A DNA stretch of 32,762 bases from Bdellovibrionales bacterium (lineage in GTDB: Bacteria; Bdellovibrionota; Bdellovibrionia; Bdellovibrionales; UBA1609). Shown here piece by piece: positions 22,634-31,035 of the stretch; positions within the stretch are counted from its first letter, which is position 1; each line of letters begins with the position of its first letter. Position numbers and translations under genes: made by a program. The DNA lies in contig JALHOQ010000013.1 in assembly GCA_022842925.1 (NCBI GenBank), positions 1 to 32,762 on the forward strand. Direction: 5' to 3'. The notes beneath the pieces were generated by a model, which did not search any database, had not been told where the DNA came from, and was given only the letters and a program-made list of their open reading frames with translations.

Positions 22634-23410
22634 TTACTTCTTCTCTAAATGACGATCGATGATCTTCTTAAATTCCGGGAACGGATAAGCGCCTTTCAGC
22701 GACACGCCGTTGATCAGGAAGCCGGGAGTTCCCGAGAAGTCGAACTTCTTCGCCTCTTCCATATCGGCCGCAACGCGAGCGGTGACCGCTTCCGAGGTGA
22801 TGTCCTTCTCAACTTTCGCCAGATTGGCGCCGACTTTCTTGGCGGTGTCTTTTAAGAACTTTTCGCCGTCCTGGTTCAGCTTCGGCTGATTTTGGAAAAT
22901 CAGGTCGTGGAACTTCTCAGCCTTAGAGTGATCCTGAAGAGCGATCGCTTCGAAATACTTAGCGGCGGGCAATGCCATCGGGTGGAAGTCGAGCGGCAAG
23001 TGTTTAAAGACCACGCGGACTTTGTCTGGATACTGCTTCAGCACTTCTTTGACGGTGGCATATCCACGGCTGCAGTAGGGGCACTGGAAGTCGGAGTACT
23101 CAATGATGGTGATCGGCGCATCTTTTTTGCCGAAAATCACACGGCCGTCTTCAACTTTGGCCGCCTTTGGATTTTTAAACTCTTCATCCATGCGCGACGC
23201 TTCTTCCTTGGCCTCGTCTTCGCGCGCGGTCTCTTGTGCTGTGCGCACGGCCTCGTTCACCACTTCCACGAATTTCTTGGGATTGGCTTTGATGGCGTTG
23301 AATACGATGTCGGGGTTATCGACGAGGGTCTTTTCGATTTGCTGTTTGGAGGTGCAACCGGCGGTCACAAACAAAGCCAATACACCCACCACTAATGATG
23401 TCTTTTTCAA
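22634..23410 (-). CDS. DsbA-family thiol-disulfide lipoprotein
   Basis: A 258-residue periplasmic lipoprotein. MKKTSLVVGVLALFVTAGC ends in a good lipobox (Cys 19). A charged helical segment (about 25-85) precedes a DsbA-like thioredoxin fold with the active site FQCPYCSRG (Cys 110 and 113) and the cis-Pro loop FSGTPGFLING (Pro 229). Such proteins make or rearrange disulfide bonds in exported proteins. The start is TTG at 23410, with AAGGAG seven bases upstream, so the unusual start codon is well supported. The CPYC dipeptide and acidic helical spacer resemble DsbA-like thioredoxins of Bdellovibrio and other deltaproteobacteria-like groups. Several neighbours are Cys-rich exported proteins that could be clients. 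Confidence 0.9.
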   Translation of the reverse strand: MKKTSLVVGVLALFVTAGCTSKQQIEKTLVDNPDIVFNAIKANPKKFVEVVNEAVRTAQETAREDEAKEEASRMDEEFKNPKAAKVEDGRVIFGKKDAPITIIEYSDFQCPYCSRGYATVKEVLKQYPDKVRVVFKHLPLDFHPMALPAAKYFEAIALQDHSKAEKFHDLIFQNQPKLNQDGEKFLKDTAKKVGANLAKVEKDITSEAVTARVAADMEEAKKFDFSGTPGFLINGVSLKGAYPFPEFKKIIDRHLEKK

Positions 23411-23562
23411 GGGGGTTCTCCTTTATGATTGATACGTACGGTCACCATTGTGGCATAGAGCCCCAGCCGAGAGAAGCCATGTTGCGGAAATTTATGGCCT
23501 TAACCCGAATTTAAACATTGTGCGGCATAGACAAACGTCCCTTCCCACGCCACAATTTCCCA

Positions 23563-24219
23563 ATGAAACACATAATTTTGTCCCTCAGCTCGGTTATTTT
23601 TCTTTCATCTTGCGCCTCTAAAGGCTCAAGCGAAGGCTCCTTCTCCGGCGGTGGGTCGGTCGGACCCAACTTCAAGTACAACGAGTTGATGATCAAAGAT
23701 TACGACGAAATGTATGAAATGGTGCAGAGCTACCTGAATAAAGCAAAGGACTTAGCCGGCGAAGATGGTACCGCCAATGAAGACGAAGCGATCTCACAGC
23801 TTCGCCAGGGTCTCAAATTGATTTTCTCGCGGCCGAATAGTGACAATATGGTCGCGAAACTCGTGCCGGAAATTCGCCGCGTGCTGGTGGGCTTCAACGG
23901 TTTTGAGAGCAGCGTTAGCGCCATTGCCAACGAGGCCATCGGTTATGTGAAAAACGACGAAGCTCCAGTCAGTGTGCAGTCCACATCGCTCTTCATTCTC
24001 GATAACATCCTGGCCGAAATCCGCCCCGAGGTGGAAAACAACGCGCAAATGCGCGGCATCGTCGAACGCGTCCGCGATGCCCGAATCAGCTTGAGCAAAG
24101 ATGTCGCTACAGAGCGCAAAGTGCGGGGTATGTTCAGCACGAAGAGTCCGTCCGATGTCGCTCGCGACCTGCTGAAACGAGTCGACGAAAAGACCAAAGC
24201 AAATAAAAAGAAAAAGTAA
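23563..24219 (+). CDS. Small predicted lipoprotein, unknown function
   Basis: A 218-residue protein I do not recognise. The track start is 23518, but ATG 23563 gives a clean lipoprotein signal peptide, MKHIILSLSSVIFLSSCAS (Cys 17). A Gly/Ser-rich stretch follows (SSEGSFSGGGSVG), then a long predicted helical region (YDEMYEMVQSYLNKAKDL, LFILDNILAEIRPEVENNAQMRGIVERVRDARISL) and a very basic end (KTKANKKKK). No Shine-Dalgarno sequence is seen before this ATG. The stop is three bases from the stop of the convergent metallophosphoesterase gene. A structural envelope role is possible but not shown. Confidence 0.75.
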   Translation: MKHIILSLSSVIFLSSCASKGSSEGSFSGGGSVGPNFKYNELMIKDYDEMYEMVQSYLNKAKDLAGEDGTANEDEAISQLRQGLKLIFSRPNSDNMVAKLVPEIRRVLVGFNGFESSVSAIANEAIGYVKNDEAPVSVQSTSLFILDNILAEIRPEVENNAQMRGIVERVRDARISLSKDVATERKVRGMFSTKSPSDVARDLLKRVDEKTKANKKKK

Positions 24220-24222
24220 CTC

Positions 24223-26817
24223 CTAATCCTTAAGCGTTTCTCGGATCCCCTTCGTGAATAGCGAGTGCTGGTCCTCAATCTCGTCTATCGGCAGGATATC
24301 GTTGTCGCGCTCTTGAATTTTAAGTTCGTGACGGCCGAAAAATCGATCGGGCGGGCTGATGGGAGCGCCTTCGCGGGCTTCGAATTGCCCGGACAGCGAA
24401 TCATAGGTGAGAAGTTCAATGGTGCCATCGTCGTACACGAACGCGAAGGAATTGGTCCAAGAGCTATATCCGCCGTCATTATAGCCGATTTTCTTTGGCG
24501 TCGAGGTGCCGACACTCACCCAGCGGCCGAGCATGGCCGCCACATGACTGTCACCGGTGATGGCCGAAAAGCTTCCGGCGGCGTGGGAGTTGGGCGACGA
24601 TTTGGCGCCATTCGAACCCTGGTGACCGTGAAAATTCAGATGGACAGGCCTGTAATCGGGGCCGATCACGAACGGTTGACCGAACGAAAGCACCTTAACT
24701 TTCTCCGGCTGCGACACAAAAATACTCGAAGCTTCGATGGCATCGCGCTTATCGGGGGGAAGCCCTCCCATCATCTTTCGCCGGTAGACAAGAAAGTATT
24801 CGAGAGGGTCCATGTGCAGCACCCGCTTCGCGAACGTCAGTTCGGCAAGAAGCTCGCCGTTCATGATTTGCTGGGCGATGGGCTGATTGTCGATCAGTTT
24901 ATTAAGCCAGTATCCGTGATTGTCGTCGGGCAGAACAAAAAGAAGATTGGGGTTTATATCGTGGCCCGCGTTCACGAACTGCACTTGACCCATCAGTTCC
25001 CTGTGCAAATCAAGACCGCCCGAGCGGTATTTGTCGATCAGGACCTGGGTCATCGCCTTGTCAAACTCGTGTCGGTTGTGGGTAAACCCGTCTAGTTTGT
25101 CGTGCGGAATCACGAATTTCAGACCCGGAAAGCGCTCAAGCACCGAGCGGTATAAGCGCATCATGCGCTGGTCCGCCACCCACTCATGCAGGTCGCCTTG
25201 CACGATCGCGACCGGATCGATACGGCTCACGCTCACGGCACCATCCTTGTTCACGGTGTAGCGGCGGCCCATGGTTGTCACTCCCGCTTGTCCCCCCTTG
25301 TCGCGGTCGTCGACGTATTTTATCGGCTTCACGTGCCATACATTCTGCACGCCTTGGCCCGTGTCCCCCGAGCGGGCATCGGCTTTTTGCGCGATTAAGA
25401 AGCCATTGGTATGAAAGTTTTTGGCTAAGTTCGAAGTTCGATCCTGAATGGGCAGTTTGAAAGGATAAAGATCTCGGCTGAGCGAGCCGGTCGCCCAAAT
25501 CATCGCCTGGCGGAGATGGTTGGAACCGGTGGGAATCACTCTAAGCGCCTGCTGGGAGTGGCCCACAAAGACGGTCTGGCCCGGCAAAAACTGCTTGAAC
25601 TTGTCGAGCGACGCCAGAGGATTTTGGTTTTTGGGCGGTATGCGGATGCTCCACAGTTTAAAGAAATCGTTTTCGATCGTGTGGGTCAGCACGAAAACCC
25701 GCGGATTGCTGAGCAACTCCTCCGGTAGATGCGTGAGGCGTCCTGCGGTGAGCAGAACCACGATCGGGTAATCGAATTCCTCGGCCATTTTTTCCATGAC
25801 CGCCATCTGTTCTTTTACGATCGGCACACCGGGAGTCGCACTGGTCAACAAGGCGCCGCCCTTTCGCTCCAACCAGGTCTTCAACTCGGCCATGCGACCG
25901 GCGTTCTCGATCAGCTCGGGAAGGTAGGCGTTGAATTGGGCCGGAAACTGCGTCTTGGCCCGAGCCTCCACGTCCGCCAAACCTTCGAAAAGCTTCGGCG
26001 TGTACCCTTGCCAAGTCGGAGGAGGTCCGGTCTTTACTCCCAACACGAGCTCCATATCCTCGAGCGAGAAACGTTCCTGCGCATAGTCGATCAAAAGCAC
26101 TTTGTTACTTTGATTGCGGGTGAGTGCCATCAGGACTTCCTGCGGCTTGGGCCGGGTCGGCTCCACCACAAGATGCTGGGGTCGGTCGCGTTGGTGCATG
26201 GCCCTTAGAAATCCGCGTAGAATTTTCGTTTCTACATCGAGCTGGACCGTCGGGTGCTGGTCCCGCGCAAACTGGTAGAATTCGTCGGGGGAGCCTAAAA
26301 TCCCAGACAAGAATCGCTCCGCCCGCTCCGGGGCATCCAGCAGTTTCAATTCCGCCACAAGCCACTGTACGCTCGGCGCCCGCAGATGCTGTTTCAAGTA
26401 ATTCATAAACAGCTGCGCCGCCTTTTCGCGAAGTGGCTGATAGCGAAAGCCGAGTTCACGCGCGCTGACGGCCAGAGCGTCCTCAATCGAGGGAATGACC
26501 CCCGGCCGGCCGAACAATTCGGATAGTTGATCCATCGCCTCGATTTCTCCCGCGGCCCAGAGAGCCTTCATGATGTCGTTCTTTTTGAGTTTTGCGAAAA
26601 TCTCATCTTCAAAGGGGACTCGTTTTTTGCGCAGAAAAAATTCGGTCGTTTCCAACACGAGGGCCGAGTTCACGCGCGCCGTGGCCGAGGCCGTCGCCGT
26701 GTCTTCACCTTCCCATACTTTGTGCAGCTCAAAACCGGGGATTAGCTTGTCTTCGCAAGTCGAATCTTTTGCCCAGCCCGAAAAAATCAGCAGTCCGATC
26801 GATAAAAGCCAACTCAT
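24223..26817 (-). CDS. Exported calcineurin-like metallophosphoesterase with a phage-type domain
   Basis: An 864-residue protein. ATG 26817 is chosen over 26850: it has AAGGAG seven bases upstream, overlaps the HAD stop (ATGA) and yields the signal peptide MSWLLSIGLLIFSGWA. Residues to about 235 are helical with no family seen. The rest has metallophosphoesterase motifs in order: GDLHEW (about 541), DDNHGYW (about 631), FHGHQGSNGAKSS (about 730) and ITGDSHV (about 754), followed by VGTSTPKKIGYNDGGYSSWTN. This last block and VFVGHSQQALRVIPTGSNHLRQAMIWATGSL (about 415) resemble phage-encoded metallophosphoesterases as I recall them. A phosphodiesterase or nuclease-like role in the periplasm is possible. 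The substrate is unknown. Confidence 0.6.
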   Translation of the reverse strand: MSWLLSIGLLIFSGWAKDSTCEDKLIPGFELHKVWEGEDTATASATARVNSALVLETTEFFLRKKRVPFEDEIFAKLKKNDIMKALWAAGEIEAMDQLSELFGRPGVIPSIEDALAVSARELGFRYQPLREKAAQLFMNYLKQHLRAPSVQWLVAELKLLDAPERAERFLSGILGSPDEFYQFARDQHPTVQLDVETKILRGFLRAMHQRDRPQHLVVEPTRPKPQEVLMALTRNQSNKVLLIDYAQERFSLEDMELVLGVKTGPPPTWQGYTPKLFEGLADVEARAKTQFPAQFNAYLPELIENAGRMAELKTWLERKGGALLTSATPGVPIVKEQMAVMEKMAEEFDYPIVVLLTAGRLTHLPEELLSNPRVFVLTHTIENDFFKLWSIRIPPKNQNPLASLDKFKQFLPGQTVFVGHSQQALRVIPTGSNHLRQAMIWATGSLSRDLYPFKLPIQDRTSNLAKNFHTNGFLIAQKADARSGDTGQGVQNVWHVKPIKYVDDRDKGGQAGVTTMGRRYTVNKDGAVSVSRIDPVAIVQGDLHEWVADQRMMRLYRSVLERFPGLKFVIPHDKLDGFTHNRHEFDKAMTQVLIDKYRSGGLDLHRELMGQVQFVNAGHDINPNLLFVLPDDNHGYWLNKLIDNQPIAQQIMNGELLAELTFAKRVLHMDPLEYFLVYRRKMMGGLPPDKRDAIEASSIFVSQPEKVKVLSFGQPFVIGPDYRPVHLNFHGHQGSNGAKSSPNSHAAGSFSAITGDSHVAAMLGRWVSVGTSTPKKIGYNDGGYSSWTNSFAFVYDDGTIELLTYDSLSGQFEAREGAPISPPDRFFGRHELKIQERDNDILPIDEIEDQHSLFTKGIRETLKD

Positions 26818-27914
26818 TGTAAAGCTCCTTCGCAGTCCGACGCCGTCCAACCTCGGATTTCAGACTCCGTGGCGGGTCGCCCGAAGCCATGATGAAATAC
26901 GGTCCATCGGTAGGGCCAACGGGACGATTGAATCACCTCTTCTCGGCCGGTATTAAGAAGCACGAACTTCATTCGCGACTGGAACCCAAGTTCGCTCGAC
27001 AAAGATTCAACGGCTTTGCGGATCGCCTCAATATTGGCTGGCGTATCCTCAGCCACAATTACGGTATGGACCGGCCGATGTTCACCGCGAGCCGCCGCGC
27101 TCGGATCGGCGGAAAGCTCCAGATGTTCCGACCCGTCATTGGTCTCGAGAAAATGGCGAACGAGTTCGATCACGGCCTGCGCCTTGCGGACGGCCACATT
27201 TCCACGCCCATAGGCGAGCGCTTCGGGCGCATGCATCGACACTAAGCGCGGTTCATCGCGCGCGCCCGCGCGCTTAGGACCCACAATATGGGCGACTTCC
27301 CCGTCGGCCTGTAGCGCCGCCAAAAACTCGCGAAGCTCGCGCCGCAAGTGGTGGCGAGCAGTGAGTATCACGAGGTCGCCCACAGTTTCAGGTGCGCTGA
27401 GGGCTTTTTTTAGAAGCGGAAAAGCCGGCCCCCAGTAGCCGTCTGAATCGGGCAAAAGTTCATGGCGCTTTTTGGCGTCTTGATAATCTTTGAGGAGATA
27501 GTTTTTTCCTTTGCGACCAGGACGGTAAAATTTAAAAGAGTGATGGGGATCGATGTAGAAATAACCAGGAACGATCGTTTTGGGATGGTTTTTCCAAACC
27601 GGGTCTTCATCGAGAGGTTGCGGGCGCAAATCGCCAAGGACCGCCTCACCTTTCGCCAAATAGGGTCTCAGGCGCACGTACTCGCCGTACGAAATGTCGA
27701 TGGTTTCGGGAATTTCGAGTTCCTCGGGCGTACGCTGTAATAGCGAGCGCAAATCACGCACTCGAAAGAGGATCCACTTCGTCCGCCACGCGGGGCGATC
27801 CGAATGGTCGTTGTTCACTGAGCCGTCAAAATCCAATATATATAAAGTTTTGGCATCAGCCGAAATCCCACCCCAAAGTGCACACACGAGCACCAGCGCG
27901 AACAAACCCCTCAT
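26814..27914 (-). CDS. Exported HAD-superfamily hydrolase-like protein
   Basis: A 366-residue protein. The track starts at a TTG (27932), but ATG 27914 begins the signal peptide MRGLFALVLVCALWGGISADA and has a G-run just upstream. HAD motifs are visible: motif I LYILDFDGSVNND (Asp 28 and 30), motif II LVILTAR (Thr 185), a Lys near 244 and motif IV VIVAEDTPANIEAI (Glu-Asp 289-290). A cap-like insert of about 150 residues lies between motifs I and II (FYIDPHHSFKFYRPG...DSDGYWGPAFPL). The enzyme is probably a periplasmic phosphatase. Its stop overlaps the metallophosphoesterase start, so the two exported phosphatase-like proteins are translationally coupled. Family assignment below the superfamily is not possible. 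Confidence 0.78.
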   Translation of the reverse strand: MRGLFALVLVCALWGGISADAKTLYILDFDGSVNNDHSDRPAWRTKWILFRVRDLRSLLQRTPEELEIPETIDISYGEYVRLRPYLAKGEAVLGDLRPQPLDEDPVWKNHPKTIVPGYFYIDPHHSFKFYRPGRKGKNYLLKDYQDAKKRHELLPDSDGYWGPAFPLLKKALSAPETVGDLVILTARHHLRRELREFLAALQADGEVAHIVGPKRAGARDEPRLVSMHAPEALAYGRGNVAVRKAQAVIELVRHFLETNDGSEHLELSADPSAAARGEHRPVHTVIVAEDTPANIEAIRKAVESLSSELGFQSRMKFVLLNTGREEVIQSSRWPYRWTVFHHGFGRPATESEIRGWTASDCEGALQ

Positions 27915-28090
27915 TAACCCCCCAAGGTTCAACCTCTGTACGTGTATGCAGAGCTACTCGAACTGAAGGAGTTGTGAAAAGTTAGGAATTGATTGGGAAT
28001 CGGTCTGCACCTGAATCGCAATAAATCCGGACTCGCGATCGGGTTTTGATAATATCTTCCATTTTCGCCGAGAATCAGCGCAAATCTTTC

Positions 28091-28639
28091 TTAAGGTGTC
28101 ACGGTCGGTCGAACAAATGTAAATCGGTTTTCGAAGGCCACGCCCGCTCCCTGCCCGAGGCGCAATAGAATTTCGTTGCGTCCCTCCTGCAGCGGAATGA
28201 AATCGGTGGTGAAAGTGTCGGTACCGAAAACGGTGCCGACGTAACCGTTGGTCAGATTGCGGATCTCGATGTCATGCACACCCGGATCGCTCTGGCAGGG
28301 TTTGCCTGTCAGGCGAATCCAGCGCGCCTCGATCGTTTGCGGCTCGACGTCGCCGAGATCCCAGCAACCAAGTTTGACGATATCCATTTTGATTGGCGCC
28401 ATGGCCCGCGTTTGCGGGCCGAACGCCACCGGCAGCTGCGCCGGAATACTGGCCGGGAGCCGGGCTAGCACTTGCAGTGCGTCTTCGGGCCCGGGCGAAA
28501 CACTGTTCTCCATATTTAATGCAACAGCCGTGACCTCAGGTCGCGTCTCAAGAATAAAGCTCGTAAAAATCCAGCTACTCACCGCCAACGAGACGAATGA
28601 AATTTTAAGAAGCGCCCAGCGCACCTGCGACTGATCCAT
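28091..28639 (-). CDS. Membrane-anchored protein with a predicted beta-sandwich domain, unknown
   Basis: A 182-residue protein with one N-terminal TM anchor (about residues 8-30, LLKISFVSLAVSSWIFTSFIL). The rest is extracytoplasmic. A Pro/Ala-rich spacer precedes a domain with two Cys (GCWDLGD, KPCQSD) and a closing pattern, TDFIPLQEGRNEILLRLG...FENRFTFVRP, that is typical of Ig-like or fibronectin-like beta-sandwiches. ATG 28639 is used; the track TTG two codons upstream is less likely. The gene follows the 272-residue exported gene on the same strand with a 59-base gap. It is then separated by 176 non-coding bases from the HAD gene. Function unknown. Confidence 0.65.
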   Translation of the reverse strand: MDQSQVRWALLKISFVSLAVSSWIFTSFILETRPEVTAVALNMENSVSPGPEDALQVLARLPASIPAQLPVAFGPQTRAMAPIKMDIVKLGCWDLGDVEPQTIEARWIRLTGKPCQSDPGVHDIEIRNLTNGYVGTVFGTDTFTTDFIPLQEGRNEILLRLGQGAGVAFENRFTFVRPTVTP

Positions 28640-28698
28640 TGACAAACTTTTCGGATTTTTCGCGCCGATTTTTCAGGGCTTGTATCAAAGCGGGACGC

Positions 28699-29517
28699 TT
28701 AATCCCACCAGGAGAAACCAACCAGATAAAGTTCCTGCTTAGACGAGAGCCCGGCGTCGGACCGGTCGACCAACGCCGTAATGGAGGCCGAAATATGGCT
28801 GGTCATACGCCGCGACAGGACCACCTGCGAAATTCCATCCACCTGTTTCTCGATCCACGTGCCGTGGACGCGCGGGCTGAACTGGTAGCCAAATTGGTAC
28901 ATGTACTCTTTGGGATCCGAAACCAGTCCCGTCATTTCAAGACGGACTTTGAAGTCTATATCGTACGGATTTTTAAGTTTCGCTTCCATATTCGGGCCGG
29001 CCAGATTGTATTTCCATTCGAATTTATAACCCTTGTTTAGTTGCACGTTCACGCTGCTGACGCGATCCTTGATTTCGTAAACCGGGCGCATATCCGGATC
29101 GTTCTTCACCCAGTCGTCGATATGGTACTCGGTCAAGCGCCGGGTCATGTACTCAGCAAAATCCTGTTGGTCCTTTTGATATTGCTTAAGCGTAACGGTT
29201 CGACCGGTGAAGTACGTATAGTCATCTTGCCGCCCGACCGTGTTCAAAGTCTGCTCGGCTTGCGACTCACCAAAACGGTATTTGTATTGTTGCTGAAATT
29301 CTTTCGACAGCTTCTCGTTGAAAATGACCTCTTGCAGCGGCTGAGGTTCTTTTGGCCGCTCCAACATCACCATTTCAATGTCGCGCTTGTTGCGCTCTTC
29401 GCGCACATCAAAGACATAGCCATAATGCGCCCCATAGGATTCGGGCCGCTGCTCATCATTGGCGGCCAGAGCCGGAAGACTCAAAAACAGGGCCCATGCG
29501 AGGGACAGAAGACGCAT
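28699..29517 (-). CDS. Exported protein, possibly outer-membrane associated, unknown
   Basis: A 272-residue protein I do not recognise. ATG 29517 gives the signal peptide MRLLSLAWALFLSLPALAA; the track start five codons earlier is possible too, and neither has a clear Shine-Dalgarno sequence. The first half is charged and helical (KLSKEFQQQYKYRFGESQAEQ, LKQYQKDQQDFAEYMTRRLTEY). The second half alternates polar and hydrophobic residues (VNVQLNKGYKFEWKYNLAGP, FKVRLEMTGLVSD, YMYQFGYQFSP, SQVVLSRRMTSHISASITALVD) and ends in YLVGFSWWD. The final aromatic residues and alternation suggest a partial barrel or outer-membrane-associated beta domain. It is the first gene of the minus-strand exported set. 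Confidence 0.65.
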   Translation of the reverse strand: MRLLSLAWALFLSLPALAANDEQRPESYGAHYGYVFDVREERNKRDIEMVMLERPKEPQPLQEVIFNEKLSKEFQQQYKYRFGESQAEQTLNTVGRQDDYTYFTGRTVTLKQYQKDQQDFAEYMTRRLTEYHIDDWVKNDPDMRPVYEIKDRVSSVNVQLNKGYKFEWKYNLAGPNMEAKLKNPYDIDFKVRLEMTGLVSDPKEYMYQFGYQFSPRVHGTWIEKQVDGISQVVLSRRMTSHISASITALVDRSDAGLSSKQELYLVGFSWWD

Positions 29518-29581
29518 AGCCAATGATAGCATAAATATATGATATCATTTGACTTGATCCCGCAATGAGACAATGTAAAGC

Positions 29582-30217
29582 ATGCCTTTTAAGCAAAGAG
29601 ATGACATCCACCTGGCGCGGCGCCTGTGGCACTTTTTCGGTGTCCTCTTTATTTTCACTTTGTACTGGATTGTGACGCCCAATCAGGCCATTGGGCTGGC
29701 CTTGGGATTTAGCGCTTTCATGATCACTTTCGATTGGGCTCGTTTGCGCAATCCGCGGATGGGCCGACTTTTCATGTGGATCTTCGGTCCCGTTTTGCGC
29801 GAGGACGAGCGCCAGCGCTACGCCGCCAGCACCGGCATGATGGCGGGAGTGACTGTTATTATTCTGTTCTTTCCTAAAACGGTCGTTCTTCTTTCGCTGC
29901 TCTTTCTAGCGATTGCCGATCCGGCCGCCGCTTTTATCGGTGTCCGTTACGGTAAAGACAAATTGATCGGAAACAAGAGTTTACAGGGAACATTGGCCGC
30001 GTTCGCCGCCTGCTTTCTGATCTCGCTCGGGTTCTTTTCCTACATGGACCTTATGACGGAACGTCTCTTTATCGCCTGTCTTTTGGCTGGTTTAATTGGA
30101 GCGTTTTCCGAGCTTGTGCCGATAGGAAAATTGGATGATAACTTCGTCTTCCCCGTACTGAGCGCACTGCTGTTGACGGGACTCTACTACGTGTTCGGCG
30201 CGCTGGGAGGCGCATGA
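29582..30217 (+). CDS. COG0170-family (dolichol kinase/CTP-dependent lipid kinase-like) membrane protein
   Basis: A 211-residue protein with six to seven hydrophobic segments. The conserved block ADPAAAFIGVRYGKDKLIGNKSLQGTLAAF matches the SEC59/DGK1/VTE5 group (COG0170), which uses CTP to phosphorylate lipid alcohols and is distantly related to CdsA. The opening RDDIHLARRLWHFFGVL is also typical. The bacterial members are little studied; a role in recycling diacylglycerol or a polyprenol is possible. It overlaps pssA by four bases (ATGATG), so lipid-kinase and phosphatidylserine synthesis are coupled. Divergent from the exported-protein set, with a palindrome ATGATATCAT (29539-29548) in the 64-base gap. 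Confidence 0.75.
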   Translation: MPFKQRDDIHLARRLWHFFGVLFIFTLYWIVTPNQAIGLALGFSAFMITFDWARLRNPRMGRLFMWIFGPVLREDERQRYAASTGMMAGVTVIILFFPKTVVLLSLLFLAIADPAAAFIGVRYGKDKLIGNKSLQGTLAAFAACFLISLGFFSYMDLMTERLFIACLLAGLIGAFSELVPIGKLDDNFVFPVLSALLLTGLYYVFGALGGA

Positions 30218-31035
30218 TGGCACCAAGCAATCCACAAAGCGACGTTCCTCGCAAGGTCGGCGTCCACATTTACATTTTGCCGAACCTGCTCACCATCATG
30301 AACATGTTCTTCGGCTTCTTCGCGATCATTTACTCGATCAACGGAAATTTTATTTGGGCCGCTTACGCGATCGTGATTGCCGCGGTCTTTGACCAACTCG
30401 ACGGCCGCGTGGCCCGAATGGCCAACGCCACCAGCAAGTTTGGCGCCGAGCTGGATTCGCTCTGCGATCTCGTGAGCTTCGGGATGGCGCCCGCACTTAT
30501 GCTTTTTTTATGGTCGCTCGAACCGTTCGGGCGCTTGGGTTGGTTGGCCAGCTTCTTTTTTGTCGCCTGCGGAGCCCTGAGGCTCGCGCGCTTTAACGTG
30601 CAAAGCGGATCGGTGGAGAAGGCCTATTTTCAAGGTCTCCCGATCCCCATGGCCGCCGGTATCGTCGCGTCGAGCGTTTTGGCTTTTGAGGACTTGGAGT
30701 TGGATGCCGCTCGTCACTGGGGCTTGCTGGCGATGACGTTCTTGCTTGGCTTTGTGATGGTGTCGACGTTTCGTTACAGAAGTTTTAAAGACATCGATTT
30801 TCGCCACCGCTTGCCGTTTCGCTATCTCGTAGTCGGAGTGTTTATCTTCGCGATGGTGGCGATTCGTCCGGAGACGACCTTATTTGTTTTATTCCTGAGT
30901 TATGCTACCCTCGGCGCCATCTTCGGGATTTGGCGTTTGGGCGGCCGTCATCCGCGCAACACCAAACCTTTCGCGCCAGATGCGAATGAGGACCTGCTCG
31001 AAGAAGAAGTGGATGAGCATGAGTCGAACAATTGA
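30214..31035 (+). CDS. pssA: CDP-diacylglycerol--serine O-phosphatidyltransferase
   Basis: A 273-residue inner-membrane enzyme that joins CDP-diacylglycerol and serine to give phosphatidylserine, the precursor of phosphatidylethanolamine. The full CDP-alcohol phosphotransferase motif is present: DGRVAR (Asp 63 to Arg 68), then Gly 77, Asp 81 and Asp 85 (GAELDSLCD). VSFGMAPALM follows, a pattern seen in the bacterial membrane-type (type II) PssA. About seven hydrophobic segments are predicted. It overlaps the upstream COG0170 gene, and its 3' end overlaps the asd start by 17 to 23 bases. The C-terminus is long and acidic (EDLLEEEVDEHES). Confidence 0.9.
   Translation: MMAPSNPQSDVPRKVGVHIYILPNLLTIMNMFFGFFAIIYSINGNFIWAAYAIVIAAVFDQLDGRVARMANATSKFGAELDSLCDLVSFGMAPALMLFLWSLEPFGRLGWLASFFFVACGALRLARFNVQSGSVEKAYFQGLPIPMAAGIVASSVLAFEDLELDAARHWGLLAMTFLLGFVMVSTFRYRSFKDIDFRHRLPFRYLVVGVFIFAMVAIRPETTLFVLFLSYATLGAIFGIWRLGGRHPRNTKPFAPDANEDLLEEEVDEHESNN

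Noticed and set aside
24265-25095. 276-residue plus-strand ORF
   Set aside because: Opposite the metallophosphoesterase core, whose motifs are in order. No signal, motif or SD supports the antisense frame.
27915-28090. 176-base gap between the HAD gene and the upstream exported gene
   Set aside because: Checked for tRNA, hairpin terminators and small genes. Only AT-rich patches that could hold a promoter are seen, none convincing enough to list.
29549-29579. TTGACT plus a TGTAAA-like box before the COG0170 gene
   Set aside because: The spacing is 19 bases, the -10 match is poor and the start site would fall inside the gene.
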